A DNA stretch of 64,000 nt from Rs1 sp029027825. Lineage in GTDB: Bacteria > Pseudomonadota > Gammaproteobacteria > Pseudomonadales > Balneatricaceae. Position numbers and translations under genes: made by a program. The notes beneath the pieces are model-generated. The model searched no databases. It saw nothing but the letters and a program-made list of their open reading frames with translations, and had not been told where the DNA came from. The stretch spans positions 4,092,001-4,156,000 of the forward strand of contig CP093399.1 of NCBI GenBank assembly GCA_029027825.1. The letters run 5' to 3'. Positions 1 to 8,761 of the stretch are shown here, one piece after another. Each line of letters starts with the position of its first letter. Position 1 is the stretch's first letter.

Positions 1-306
1 ATGACCACCAGCCAAGAGCGTGCCTCAGTATGCGCAGAAGAAAGCGAACAAATGGTTAAGCAATTACAAGACATACGCTCTTCTGTTGGTAACATTACAG
101 ACATGGCGGATAATATTGCCATTGCCGTTGATCAGCAGTCTACTGTTGCTACTGAAATAAGTACCAGTTTGCAGGAAATTAGAAAGCTAGCCCAAGAAAA
201 TTTAGAATCAACAGTCGCTGCAGATGCCAGTAATTCATTTAGTAACATGGCAACAGAGATGGATGAGCTAGCAATGCAGTTTTGGAATAAGAAATCTTCA
301 AATTAA
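1..306 (+). CDS. Methyl-accepting chemotaxis protein, C-terminal fragment
   Basis: This is the last ~100 residues of a chemoreceptor whose start lies before the window. The frame is open from base 1, so the first ATG is probably internal. The stretch IRSSVGNITDMADNIAIAVD followed by QQSTVATEISTSLQEI is the descending helix of the cytoplasmic signalling coiled coil of MCPs, which relays ligand binding to CheA/CheW. The hydrophilic tail has no NWETF-like pentapeptide for CheR/CheB binding. The sensor domain is outside the window, so the ligand is unknown. The gene converges on the Lon-like protease gene. Confidence 0.8.
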   Translation: MTTSQERASVCAEESEQMVKQLQDIRSSVGNITDMADNIAIAVDQQSTVATEISTSLQEIRKLAQENLESTVAADASNSFSNMATEMDELAMQFWNKKSSN

Positions 307-354
307 TCATCTATTTCAATTGTTTTTTTAGTGATAGACTACCATTTTATCGTT

Positions 355-370
355 AGTTCCACGTGAAACT
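355..370. promoter_or_regulatory. parS: parS-like site 1 (ParB binding), core of a 28-bp palindrome
   Basis: The 16-mer AGTTCCACGTGAAACT matches the general bacterial parS consensus TGTTNCACGTGAAACA except at its two outermost bases. It sits at the centre of a longer inverted repeat (349-376, 10-bp arms ATCGTTAGTT/AACTAACGAT) between two convergent genes, so the hairpin could also end transcription. A parB gene is present at 48252, and a second site occurs at 10278. ParB binding is inferred from the consensus. Confidence 0.75.
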
Positions 371-397
371 AACGATAATTCACTTAGCATAATGTCC

Positions 398-2779
398 TTA
401 ATATATTGTTCTAGCGGCTTTTATTTCTGAAAGACGCTTGAAACAGTTGATAGCAATACCATTGATAGAATGCTGATCGTAACAATTATCGGCGTTGATT
501 ACTCCGGCACTCATGCCCATCAGTAAAGATAAGCATTGGTCAACTGAATCTACCGCATAAACCAAAAAATCTCCTCTAGCGACCGCACTTAACACCTCTT
601 GCTTTAGCATCATATTTCGAATATTCGCAATCGGCACAATCACACCTTGCGGCCCGCCGGCAAATTTTCTTTTCTTACAAACTTCAAAAAATCCTTCTAT
701 CTTTTCGTTAACACCACCGATAGCTTGCACTTCACCATATTGATTAATTGATCCTGTAACCGCAAATGCTTGAGAAATAGCAATGTTTGTTAGGGAGGAT
801 ATCAAAGCGCACACTTCAGCAAGGGATGCACTGTCACCATCGATAGCACCGTATGATTGCTCCATAGCGATGTTTGCAGAAATTTGAATAGCGAATCCCC
901 TCGCATATTTAAAACCCAAATAACCGGAAAGAATCAACACCCCTTTAGAGTGTATTGATTGTCCAAGATCTGCTTCACGTTCTATATCAAGGATGCCCTG
1001 TTTTCCAGGATATACCGTGACAGTAATTCTCGCTGGCGTACCAAAAGAAACATCACCTATCTGCAGAATTGTTAATCCGTTACATTTACCAACTTTTTTT
1101 CCCCGGGTATGAATTAAAACGACATCATTGACAACATTATCGATAATCCTTTCGCTCAGGCGGCCTGTACGTGCTTCCTGAGCCTCTAAAGCAAGATTGA
1201 TATGCTTGCTACTCACTACGCTATCGCCGGCTTGTTTGCATTTATAATCAGCCTCGCAGAGTAAATCGACAATGTCTCCAATGTGCGATGAAAGCATGCT
1301 GGTGTCATCAGCGCTGCGCGAGCTATGTTCTATCAAGCGAACCACAGCATCTCTAGTAAAAGCCGCTAACCCTTCCTGATCAGCTAACGTTTTGATTAAC
1401 CGTGCGTAGTTACGGATAGAATCTATAGTTCTAGGAACAACTTCATCGAAATCCACTACCACTCGGAAAGTCTTTTCAAAGTCTGCGTCAAAATCTTGTA
1501 ACAGATAGAATGTACTTCGCGCACCTACTAAGGCAACCTTGACCTGGAAATCGACGGGCAACGGAGATTGCGAGATAGCACTTCCCGCAACATCTGAAGG
1601 AGATTCTATTCTTACTTCTTGGGCTTTTAGCGATCTTTTCAAAGCGGCGTACACATGTGGCATTTCAAGTAATTTTTCAGCGTCTATTACTAGGTATCCG
1701 CCGTTAGCTTTGTGCAATGTGCCCGGCCTAATCCTTAAATAAGAGGTAGCTAATACACTTAGGTCATTAGCTACTTCAACCCTACCAAATAAGTTCTCAT
1801 AGATAGGATGGGGATCGTAAATAACCGGGGCACCTTTAGTACGACTATTATCGACAAATAAGTTAATGCTATACCACTCTTGAAGCAACGCACGCCTGAC
1901 AGTATCTGTTAGAAGCTCTCCGCTTTTTTCATCATTCAAAAAATCTTCAGTATGATCAGCTAAATGAGCGAGCATCTTTAGATAATAAGCAGTTAATTTA
2001 GCGTGTTTTCGGTAAGCCTTCTGCAGCTTAGCAAGCAATGGTTGGACGGCCTGAACCGTGGTGGTTTTTTCGAGTTGTTTGAGTTGCTCAGCGGCTTCAC
2101 GACGCCAGACCGGCATCGCAGTTAGACTTTCACTCAGTAGGTCTTCTAAATCTGAAATGCTTTGATTGATAGATTGACGTAACTTCTCATCAAGTAATAA
2201 AAACTCTGCTTCATCGAGCACCTTTCCGTCACTGACCGGAGCAAAACCTAAGTTGCCAGCGTCTCGGTACATAGCGACACTTTGCTCCCTCGCTGACTGC
2301 TCTACATCATCTAAAGCTGCATCATATAATGCATTAAACTTTTTCTCTATCTTGCTCTTTTTACGTTGAAAATCAGGGCTTTCAAAAGCAGCAGGCAACT
2401 CAGTAGATATCGCCTCAAGCACCAATTGGTGGTCCGCTTTAAGTTTACCTGCCCTGCCCGCAGGCAAACTAATTGCGATAGCAGAGCGACCATCTTCAAA
2501 GTTATTAATATAGATCCAATCACTCGGTGTGCTTTCCTGACTAGCGACACTATTTAACATGTCCATAGTAAATGAAAAACGACCGGTATGTGGGTTACCC
2601 ATAACGAAAAAGTTGTAGCCGGGGCGGCGCATGCCAACGCCAAAAGTCATCGCTTCCAAAGCTCGATTCTGACCAAAAAAGCCCTCAAATTTATTGACTG
2701 TGGAAGTGTCTATAAAATCAAAAATATTAGGGTCACATTTTTTATAGAGCTGCTCTGTGGTTAAAGGTATTAAGCTCAA
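398..2779 (-). CDS. Lon-like ATP-dependent protease (LonB/YcbZ type, S16 family)
   Basis: 793 residues, cytoplasmic. The C-terminal half is a Lon protease domain: Ser650 in GDSAS and Lys693 in GGVNEKIEG are 43 residues apart, the spacing of the Ser-Lys dyad in Lon. The N-terminal part resembles the AAA_32 domain of YcbZ-like proteins, with a degenerate Walker A-like stretch GNPHTGRFS at 61-69. There is no canonical Lon N-terminal substrate domain. The start is TTG at 2777-2779, with AAGGGG eight bases upstream and no nearby ATG. It probably degrades misfolded or regulatory proteins; its substrates cannot be deduced. A 48-bp remnant of the palindromic repeat family lies in its 5' region (2821-2868). 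Confidence 0.88.
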   Translation of the reverse strand: MSLIPLTTEQLYKKCDPNIFDFIDTSTVNKFEGFFGQNRALEAMTFGVGMRRPGYNFFVMGNPHTGRFSFTMDMLNSVASQESTPSDWIYINNFEDGRSAIAISLPAGRAGKLKADHQLVLEAISTELPAAFESPDFQRKKSKIEKKFNALYDAALDDVEQSAREQSVAMYRDAGNLGFAPVSDGKVLDEAEFLLLDEKLRQSINQSISDLEDLLSESLTAMPVWRREAAEQLKQLEKTTTVQAVQPLLAKLQKAYRKHAKLTAYYLKMLAHLADHTEDFLNDEKSGELLTDTVRRALLQEWYSINLFVDNSRTKGAPVIYDPHPIYENLFGRVEVANDLSVLATSYLRIRPGTLHKANGGYLVIDAEKLLEMPHVYAALKRSLKAQEVRIESPSDVAGSAISQSPLPVDFQVKVALVGARSTFYLLQDFDADFEKTFRVVVDFDEVVPRTIDSIRNYARLIKTLADQEGLAAFTRDAVVRLIEHSSRSADDTSMLSSHIGDIVDLLCEADYKCKQAGDSVVSSKHINLALEAQEARTGRLSERIIDNVVNDVVLIHTRGKKVGKCNGLTILQIGDVSFGTPARITVTVYPGKQGILDIEREADLGQSIHSKGVLILSGYLGFKYARGFAIQISANIAMEQSYGAIDGDSASLAEVCALISSLTNIAISQAFAVTGSINQYGEVQAIGGVNEKIEGFFEVCKKRKFAGGPQGVIVPIANIRNMMLKQEVLSAVARGDFLVYAVDSVDQCLSLLMGMSAGVINADNCYDQHSINGIAINCFKRLSEIKAARTIY

Positions 2780-2820
2780 TTTATCTACCCCTTATTATAA
2801 ATAAGTTCAAATGATCAAGT

Positions 2821-2868
2821 GGGTCCTCAGCATAACGACTCCGTTCGCAACGTTAAGCAGAGATCCTG
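2821..2868. repeat. Palindromic MITE-like repeat, minimal copy (F)
   Basis: About 48 bp. Read on the minus strand, it has the terminal part of the family (CTCTGCTTAACGTTGCGAAC) joined directly to an inverted partner CGTTATGCTGAGGACC. The central ~100 bp of the full element are missing, so it looks like a deletion remnant. It lies between the end of aroE and the start of the Lon-like gene. Confidence 0.6.
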
Positions 2869-2900
2869 AAGCTCAATTCTATGCTCAGTTGCGCTACTTG

Positions 2901-3749
2901 TCATAGACTGAGCAGCAGTTCGGCGCGTAATTTCAAAATCACAGACTCTGTCTCAGGTGTAACACCCCGCCAAATTTTAAACGATTGAGCTGCTTGCTCT
3001 ACCAGCATCCCCAGCCCATCAGAAACCTGCGCCGCGCCATTTTTCAAACCCCATTGATTAAACACCGTTACACTTTTACCGTACATCATGTCGTAGAGCC
3101 AAGTGTTCGATTCAATGATACAGGCTGGCAAAGGTGGCAGCTGATTGCTTAGAGATGCCGATGTACCATTAATCACTAAGTCATAACTGCTGACCAGCTC
3201 CTGAAAACTCAACACTTCAATATCAAACAGCTCCTTGAATATGCCAGCTAGTTGCTGCGCTTTAGAAGCGGTTCTATTAACGATGGTAATGCTGGCTGGC
3301 TGTTGTGCAATAAGAGGCTGTAATACACCTCTAACGGCCCCACCGGCTCCTACAATAAGCACTTTTTTATTTTTTAAATTGAAATTAAGATTTTTTGACA
3401 GATCATTAACTAAGCCAGTGCCATCGGTATTATCGCCAAATATTATGCCATCTTTGAAAGAGAGTGTATTGACAGCACCGGCGAGCTGAGCCGATAGTGA
3501 CAGCTGATCGCTCAACTGCCATGCTTGCTGTTTAAAGGGTACCGTCACATTCATCCCTAGACCCGATGCCGAAATGAATTCTTTAACGCTACAGGCAAAG
3601 GAATCTAGCGGAAAGCATTCAGCAGTATAAACAAGCTTCTGCTCAGTTTGTTCTGCAAATAAGCGATGGATGGATGGACTCTTAGAGTGTGCAATAGGAT
3701 TACCTACCACCGCATACTTATCTATAGCCGTTTGGTCATTGATTATCAT
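2901..3749 (-). CDS. aroE: Shikimate 5-dehydrogenase (NADP+)
   Basis: Reduces 3-dehydroshikimate to shikimate in aromatic amino acid biosynthesis. Residues below count from the ATG at 3747-3749 (282 aa; E. coli AroE has 272). Shikimate is bound by SKSP at 22-25. The catalytic pair is Lys73 in NVTVPFK and Asp109 in GDNTDGTG. The NADP-binding loop is GAGGA at 134-138. A GTG one codon upstream (3752) is an equally possible start. The gene follows hemF with almost no gap, so the two are co-transcribed, as in related genomes. Confidence 0.95.
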   Translation of the reverse strand: MIINDQTAIDKYAVVGNPIAHSKSPSIHRLFAEQTEQKLVYTAECFPLDSFACSVKEFISASGLGMNVTVPFKQQAWQLSDQLSLSAQLAGAVNTLSFKDGIIFGDNTDGTGLVNDLSKNLNFNLKNKKVLIVGAGGAVRGVLQPLIAQQPASITIVNRTASKAQQLAGIFKELFDIEVLSFQELVSSYDLVINGTSASLSNQLPPLPACIIESNTWLYDMMYGKSVTVFNQWGLKNGAAQVSDGLGMLVEQAAQSFKIWRGVTPETESVILKLRAELLLSL

Positions 3750-3755
3750 CACCAG

Positions 3756-4664
3756 TTAAACCCAGTCCTTGCTAATTAAATAGTAATTTAACAGCTTAGA
3801 TTCATCTGAATTATCAGCAACTTGGTAGTCATAGCTCCATTTAACTTCAGGTGGTAGTGACATTAATATTGACTCAGTGCGGCCATTGGATTGAAGGCCA
3901 AATAAAGTACCTCTGTCATAGACTAAATTAAACTCTACGTAGCGTCCGCGGCGATGCAACTGAAAATCTTTTTGCTGAATGCTATATTCGGTGCTTTTTC
4001 GCTTAGTCACAATCGGCACATATGCCCGCAAATAAGCCTCGCCTATAGATTGAGCCAAGGCAAAACTCTTTGCAAAACCCTCGGCACATAAATCATCAAA
4101 GAATAAGCCACCAATGCCTCTTGCCTCCTTTCGATGTTTAATATAAAAATAATCATCACACCATTGTTTATATTTCGGATAAGTTTCAGCTCCGAATGCT
4201 TGACAGCTATCTTTGGCTGCTTGATGCCAGTGAATACAGTCTTCGTCATACCCATAATAGGGCGTTAAGTCGAGACCACCACCGAACCACCAGACGTCAG
4301 GAGCTCCTTCTTTCCTAGCAATAAAGAACCTGACATTTGCATGGGATGTCGGAACGTGTGGATTACTGGGATGCATCACCAGTGAGACCCCCATTGCCTC
4401 GAAGCGTCTACCCGCCAATTCGGGTCTACCTGCGGTAGCGGAAGCCGGCATACTCTCACCAAATACGTGTGAAAAATTCACCCCGCCCTTTTCAAATACA
4501 GCGCCATTACTGATCACTCTAGTCAAGCCACTGCCGCCTTCTGGTCGCTGCCAGGCATCTTCAACGAAATGTGCCTGACCATCTTCCTCCTCCAGCGCGG
4601 TACAAATTGAATTTTGTAGATTTAACAGCCAGCTTTTTACCAAACTAACATCAATTTCAGACAT
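3756..4664 (-). CDS. hemF: Oxygen-dependent coproporphyrinogen III oxidase
   Basis: Aerobic oxidative decarboxylation of coproporphyrinogen III to protoporphyrinogen IX in haem synthesis; soluble enzyme. 302 residues against 299 in E. coli. Family motifs are intact: HPSNPHVPTSHANVRFF, the GGGLDLTPYY segment, the HRKEARGIGGLFFDD region and the late VEFNLVYDRGT motif. The ATG at 4662-4664 has AAGGAAA upstream. It is the first gene of hemF-aroE. A repeat copy (4700-4839) separates it from tsaC, so the promoter may lie within or next to that repeat. Confidence 0.97.
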   Translation of the reverse strand: MSEIDVSLVKSWLLNLQNSICTALEEEDGQAHFVEDAWQRPEGGSGLTRVISNGAVFEKGGVNFSHVFGESMPASATAGRPELAGRRFEAMGVSLVMHPSNPHVPTSHANVRFFIARKEGAPDVWWFGGGLDLTPYYGYDEDCIHWHQAAKDSCQAFGAETYPKYKQWCDDYFYIKHRKEARGIGGLFFDDLCAEGFAKSFALAQSIGEAYLRAYVPIVTKRKSTEYSIQQKDFQLHRRGRYVEFNLVYDRGTLFGLQSNGRTESILMSLPPEVKWSYDYQVADNSDESKLLNYYLISKDWV

Positions 4665-4699
4665 GAATTTTCCTTATGATGGGTACAGAATCGTGCGTA

Positions 4700-4839
4700 G
4701 AGACCTCTGCATAACTACTGCGCTCGGTAACACGGCGTTAAAAACCGGCTCAATATGCTCATTTACATCAGTAAAAATCCGCTATCTCTCCGGTTTTTGC
4801 CTTGTCTTACCTTCGCTCGCAACTTTATGCAGAGGTCTC
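4700..4839. repeat. Palindromic MITE-like repeat, copy A
   Basis: 140 bp with perfect 15-bp terminal inverted repeats: GAGACCTCTGCATAA at the left end and its complement at 4825-4839. The arms continue to pair imperfectly (CGGTAA...AAAACCGG against CCGGTTTTTGCC...TTACC), so RNA from either strand would fold into one long hairpin. This copy lacks the central GTGCCCC/GGGTA insert found in copies B, C and D. No exact target duplication is visible. It encodes no protein and lies in the hemF leader. Confidence 0.8.
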
Positions 4840-4888
4840 GCATAACTTTTGATTTATTACTTGTGGGCGCAGCTTAATGAATAAGACA

Positions 4889-5449
4889 CTAGCGAACTAC
4901 TTGACCATCAACTAAGTTGAAAATTTTACTCGGCTGAGGATTACCGCCCAACTCGCCGGTTAAAAAGCAATCAATATGCGCAGCGAAATATAGCCTCGAA
5001 GCTTCTTCAGAGAGCGCTGGCGGCATTCCTGACGGATTTAGCGATGTTGATACAACTAGACCTCCAAATGCATCACAGAGGGCTTTAACACCCGTATGGT
5101 TACTAATTCTGATCGCTACCGAACTGAAGTTTCCTTTAATCCAATCTGGCACCAAGTTGTTCGGATCCTCTATCAGCCAAGTTGTATCGCCCGGCCATGA
5201 GCGGTGTAACTTTTGTTGTAGCTGGGTAGGCAGACCAGCCAGCAAAAAGTTTACTTGGCTGATCGAGGAACCTACCAAAATTAGTCCTTTTGCAACCGGC
5301 CGTTGTTTTAAGTCTAACAGCTTTAAAACTGCTGCATGACAATACGGATCACAACCTAATCCCCACACTGCTTCAGTTGGATAAGCTATAACGGCACCGC
5401 TAACAAGTTGATTAACGGCACAGGCGAGAGCTTTCGCATTGGCGCTCAA
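4889..5449 (-). CDS. tsaC: Threonylcarbamoyl-AMP synthase (Sua5/YrdC family)
   Basis: Makes threonylcarbamoyl-AMP from threonine, bicarbonate and ATP, the first step of tRNA t6A37 modification. 186 residues (E. coli TsaC 190), a single YrdC domain. Visible motifs are AYPTEAVWGLGCDP near the N-terminus, LKQRPVAKGLIL with the nucleotide-binding KxR, and VVSTSLNPSG late in the chain. The only in-frame start is TTG at 5447-5449, since a stop lies four codons upstream. It begins nine bases after the purE stop, so translation is probably coupled to purE. Confidence 0.92.
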   Translation of the reverse strand: MSANAKALACAVNQLVSGAVIAYPTEAVWGLGCDPYCHAAVLKLLDLKQRPVAKGLILVGSSISQVNFLLAGLPTQLQQKLHRSWPGDTTWLIEDPNNLVPDWIKGNFSSVAIRISNHTGVKALCDAFGGLVVSTSLNPSGMPPALSEEASRLYFAAHIDCFLTGELGGNPQPSKIFNLVDGQVVR

Positions 5450-5458
5450 GGATAGAGT

Positions 5459-5971
5459 CTAAATTTCGCCAGAGGCTATTTGCGCTTGCAGCGCTTGGTC
5501 TTTGGCAATGACCATATCTGCGCTTGCTTGACGATCTATACGCACCCGTTCAGCCAACTCAGGGTCAGCTACTGCCATAATCTGTGCAGCTAAATAAGCG
5601 GCATTTTTGGCTCCAGCTTTACCGATAGCAACAGTTGCGACAGGGATACCACCAGGCATTTGCACAGTTGATAACAATGCATCCAAACCATCTAGTGAGG
5701 ACTCTATGGGAACACCGATCACTGGCTTAGTTGTTGCAGCGGCAACCGCACCTGCTAAGTGTGCAGCCATACCTGCAGCACAAATAAACGCAACTGCACC
5801 GCGCTGGTCAGCATCAGTAACATAAGAGTGCGTGTAAGCTGGGGTACGGTGTGCTGAACTAATTTTGATTTCAAAGTTGACCTTGAGGCTACGCAGCACT
5901 TCGACAGAAGATTTCATGATAGGTAGGTCCGAATCTGACCCCATTAAGATTGCGATAAATGGCTGTGACAT
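5459..5971 (-). CDS. purE: N5-carboxyaminoimidazole ribonucleotide mutase
   Basis: Converts N5-CAIR to CAIR in de novo purine synthesis. 170 residues (E. coli 169). The substrate loop AILMGSDSDLP is at the N-terminus, followed by SAHRTP with the catalytic His. A GMAAHLAGAVAA segment and a TTKPVIGVP strand are typical. The start is set at the ATG 5969-5971 because GGAAA precedes it at good spacing; a TTG four codons upstream would give METN. No purK follows. Instead tsaC is next in the operon. Confidence 0.95.
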   Translation of the reverse strand: MSQPFIAILMGSDSDLPIMKSSVEVLRSLKVNFEIKISSAHRTPAYTHSYVTDADQRGAVAFICAAGMAAHLAGAVAAATTKPVIGVPIESSLDGLDALLSTVQMPGGIPVATVAIGKAGAKNAAYLAAQIMAVADPELAERVRIDRQASADMVIAKDQALQAQIASGEI

Positions 5972-6235
5972 GTTAGTTTCCAAATACAGGTGAATGATTT
6001 ATCTATTGTCCTAATCTATGCCTTATATTTCAACAAATATCAGTGCTGCTACCGAGTTTTTTCATCTGTAGGACCCGCTAATTCCGGAAGTAATGGGAAT
6101 AGATTTAGCAGCTATATTTGAAAACGCGACGACAGCAGGCTAGATCCTATAAAGCTGTACAAGGATACTGCAGGTTGTAATTATCGATGAGATATGCCCG
6201 ATATACTGCTGCAAGCAGCCCTCTAAAACAGTTAA

Positions 6236-7327
6236 CTATTTCACTCTCCGGATGTTCGATCCGATAACTTCGACCCAACCAAGCAACTCAAGCTCAACAA
6301 GTATTGGGCTTAACTGGGCCATTGGCAGCTGACACTTTAGGGCAATTTGATGCAAGCTTATCTGTGTGAAATCAATTACATCCAGCACATTGCTTAAAGG
6401 TGATGCTAGATCAATAGTCTCAACCAGAGTCTCAGGGAAAATTTTCGTACAGGGCATCTGTATTTCAACGAGAATGTCATCAATACTTTGGACTAGTTTT
6501 GCACCATCGTTTATTAGCAGATGACAGCCTTCACTACCTGCATATTCGATTGGCCCCGGGATAGCGAAAACTTCACGGTTTTGTTCGAGAGCCATTCTCG
6601 CAGTAATTAGGGTACCGCTTTTACGTCTTGCCTCGACAATTAACACCCCGAGGGACAAGCCGCTAATAATCCTGTTTCTACGCGGAAAATTAGCGGCAAT
6701 AGGTTGCACCCCCGGATAATACTCTGAAACCCAGCAGCCATGCTCAAGGATTTTATTAGCCAACTGCTTGTGCTGCACTGGGTAAATTCTATCCAGACCG
6801 GTTCCCATCACCGCTATAGTCTTTGCATCAATATCGACAATTGCTGAATGGGCGGCACTATCAACGCCTTGCGCCAAACCGCTGATCACCACCAAGCCAC
6901 TGCCAGCTAATTCTTGAGCAAATGAATATGCGTGGGCTAAACTTGAACTGCTGGCCTTGCGACTACCGACAATGGCAATCTGCGGCAGAGAAAGGACTTC
7001 AACATTGCCTTTATAGAACAAATAAATTGGAAAATCAGGTATCTGTCGCAACCTGTCTGGATAGCGGGGATCTGCGAAGTTAATGAAGCCAATGCCATGC
7101 TCATCCAGTAGCTGTAGGATCCTAGACAGCTTATCGAACAGCCAGCCGTGAGCTATGAAATAAGAATTTATAGCGCTTAAATTATTTGCAGAAAGTGCTT
7201 TAGTAAGTATTTCCTCAGAGGGCTGTTTGATAATACCCGTAGCTGAGAATATTTTTTTGATGGTCTGACCGCCAACCCTAGGCAACAGGCTTAGGGCAAG
7301 CAAAGTTTGGTCTTCAGCCTTTAGCAT
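6236..7327 (-). CDS. dprA: DNA-processing protein DprA (Smf)
   Basis: Loads RecA on incoming single-stranded DNA during natural transformation. 363 residues from the ATG at 7325-7327, which has AAGGAG seven bases upstream; a longer form of 377 residues is less likely. The Rossmann-like core shows VGSRKAS, ISGLAQGVDSAAH, VMGTGLDRIYP, NFPRRNRIISGLS and GTLITARMALEQNREVFAIPG, all DprA signatures. The C-terminal ~60 residues resemble the winged-helix DML1 domain. The gene neighbours the LysM protein as in Pseudomonas. No other competence genes are in the window. Confidence 0.95.
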   Translation of the reverse strand: MLKAEDQTLLALSLLPRVGGQTIKKIFSATGIIKQPSEEILTKALSANNLSAINSYFIAHGWLFDKLSRILQLLDEHGIGFINFADPRYPDRLRQIPDFPIYLFYKGNVEVLSLPQIAIVGSRKASSSSLAHAYSFAQELAGSGLVVISGLAQGVDSAAHSAIVDIDAKTIAVMGTGLDRIYPVQHKQLANKILEHGCWVSEYYPGVQPIAANFPRRNRIISGLSLGVLIVEARRKSGTLITARMALEQNREVFAIPGPIEYAGSEGCHLLINDGAKLVQSIDDILVEIQMPCTKIFPETLVETIDLASPLSNVLDVIDFTQISLHQIALKCQLPMAQLSPILVELELLGWVEVIGSNIRRVK

Positions 7328-7410
7328 TACATTCTCCTTATACAAATCAAGGCAGCATTTATTGACCATAAATGAGAATGAAAAATTAACTTAATAACCC
7401 AGCAGACTAG

Positions 7411-8445
7411 TTACTCAACGGGGATGATGGAATCTCCTGGTGAAACAATGTCTTTAGCATTTAAAATAATTCCATAGCTTAAGCTTTCAAATACATTAAC
7501 TATCATCAATTCTGCAATTACTTGGTTAGAAATAGTTACCATTTCACCCGTTCTTGGATCCTTTATTTGTATCGGTGCTCTCAAGACACTAAATACATGG
7601 CCGGGAAAAACCCCAGCATCAACTCCAATGTCTAAGACAACACCATCAAAACGAGTTATTTTATAGGTATCATTTACAGCAGAAATTATTTTTCCTGTTA
7701 TGTCTTGAGGCGCTGCTGCTAGGTAATACAATGGTTTTAAATGAAGCGCCTGACTGCGAACAATAATGTCACCTTTTTTTATCAGCCCTTGTGACTCAGT
7801 CACTATTGCACGAGAAATATCACCTTGCTTATCTAGAAGCCGAGCCGTGCCGACTTTAATAATTTCAGAATTCTCAGAGGACAATCCATCTTTCAGCCCG
7901 TATGTTTTTCCGATTCTGTAAATATGATACTCACTGAATTGAGGATCAAGTACTCCTCTGATGTAAATTTCATCACCGCTAGCAATCAATTCGCGCAGTC
8001 CTGCTCCAGCCAACACATAAGGCATTTTTGCAATTCTAGCGGCATCTACTATCCTATGATCTTCAACAAAAGCCTGTAGAGCGATCCGCGGAATAGCAGT
8101 GATTGGAGTGTATTTACCAACTACGCGTATTTTACGGCTAAGCTTAGCTTGACCTTGTTTGCTGGTGGATAAGTACGGTTTTCCATCTCGATACAACAGA
8201 TAGATTACATCGTTAGGATAGATCAAATGCGGGTTTTTAATCTGGTTATTGTTTTCCCATAAACTAGGCCACTTCCAGGGAGATTTCAAAAAAACGCCAG
8301 CTATATCCCATAGTGTGTCTCCTTTTTTTACCACGTACTCATCGGGGATGCTTTGCTTTAAATTGGATTCGGCATTTGCAAGAGGGCTTAAAAAAGCCAA
8401 AACCGCAAATATAGCAACACTTTTAATAGCATGGACCTTACTCAT
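7411..8445 (-). CDS. LysM-domain cell-envelope protein
   Basis: 344 residues with an N-terminal signal peptide (hydrophobic stretch ending near PLANAES). It is followed by one LysM domain, EYVVKKGDTLWDIAGVFLKS ... NPHLIYPNDVIYL, which binds peptidoglycan. The remaining ~240 residues are a conserved family tail without a recognised catalytic motif. The ATG at 8443-8445 has GAGGGT upstream. Orthologues lie between dprA and def-fmt in many gammaproteobacteria; here it diverges from fmt and no def gene is present. It probably binds the cell wall in the periplasm; its exact role is unknown. Confidence 0.88.
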   Translation of the reverse strand: MSKVHAIKSVAIFAVLAFLSPLANAESNLKQSIPDEYVVKKGDTLWDIAGVFLKSPWKWPSLWENNNQIKNPHLIYPNDVIYLLYRDGKPYLSTSKQGQAKLSRKIRVVGKYTPITAIPRIALQAFVEDHRIVDAARIAKMPYVLAGAGLRELIASGDEIYIRGVLDPQFSEYHIYRIGKTYGLKDGLSSENSEIIKVGTARLLDKQGDISRAIVTESQGLIKKGDIIVRSQALHLKPLYYLAAAPQDITGKIISAVNDTYKITRFDGVVLDIGVDAGVFPGHVFSVLRAPIQIKDPRTGEMVTISNQVIAELMIVNVFESLSYGIILNAKDIVSPGDSIIPVE

Positions 8446-8761
8446 AACACCCTCAATTAATACATTGATAATAGGACAAATTATATACTAGTTATAATAT
8501 TCACGCACCGCCTAAAAACAGCAAATATGACTAACCATTAAATGTTAACACTCCGTATAATGCAGATACAGGTAATCACTTGATATTCAATGCCGTCGAT
8601 TGGTTTTGTCTATCCCGTACGCCCACAAAAGTTTCCAAAATTCACTGCGATACTGCCACCTACCAGCAAATACGAGAATAACTCTTTTGATTGTCTCAGG
8701 AAACAGCATCAAAAAACACCAACCATACTGCCATTAATCATTATTGCTGAGAAACAACATT
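8446..8761. other. Divergent intergenic region (LysM gene / fmt)
   Basis: 316 bp holding the divergent promoters of the LysM gene and fmt. A 62-codon frame at 8590-8778 overlaps the fmt start and resembles nothing known, so I do not call it. Peptide deformylase, usually found here, is absent. Confidence 0.6.

Noticed and set aside
349..376. Convergent-gene terminator hairpin
   Set aside because: The palindrome is better explained by a parS site at its centre. There is no T run directly after either arm, so termination is not called separately.
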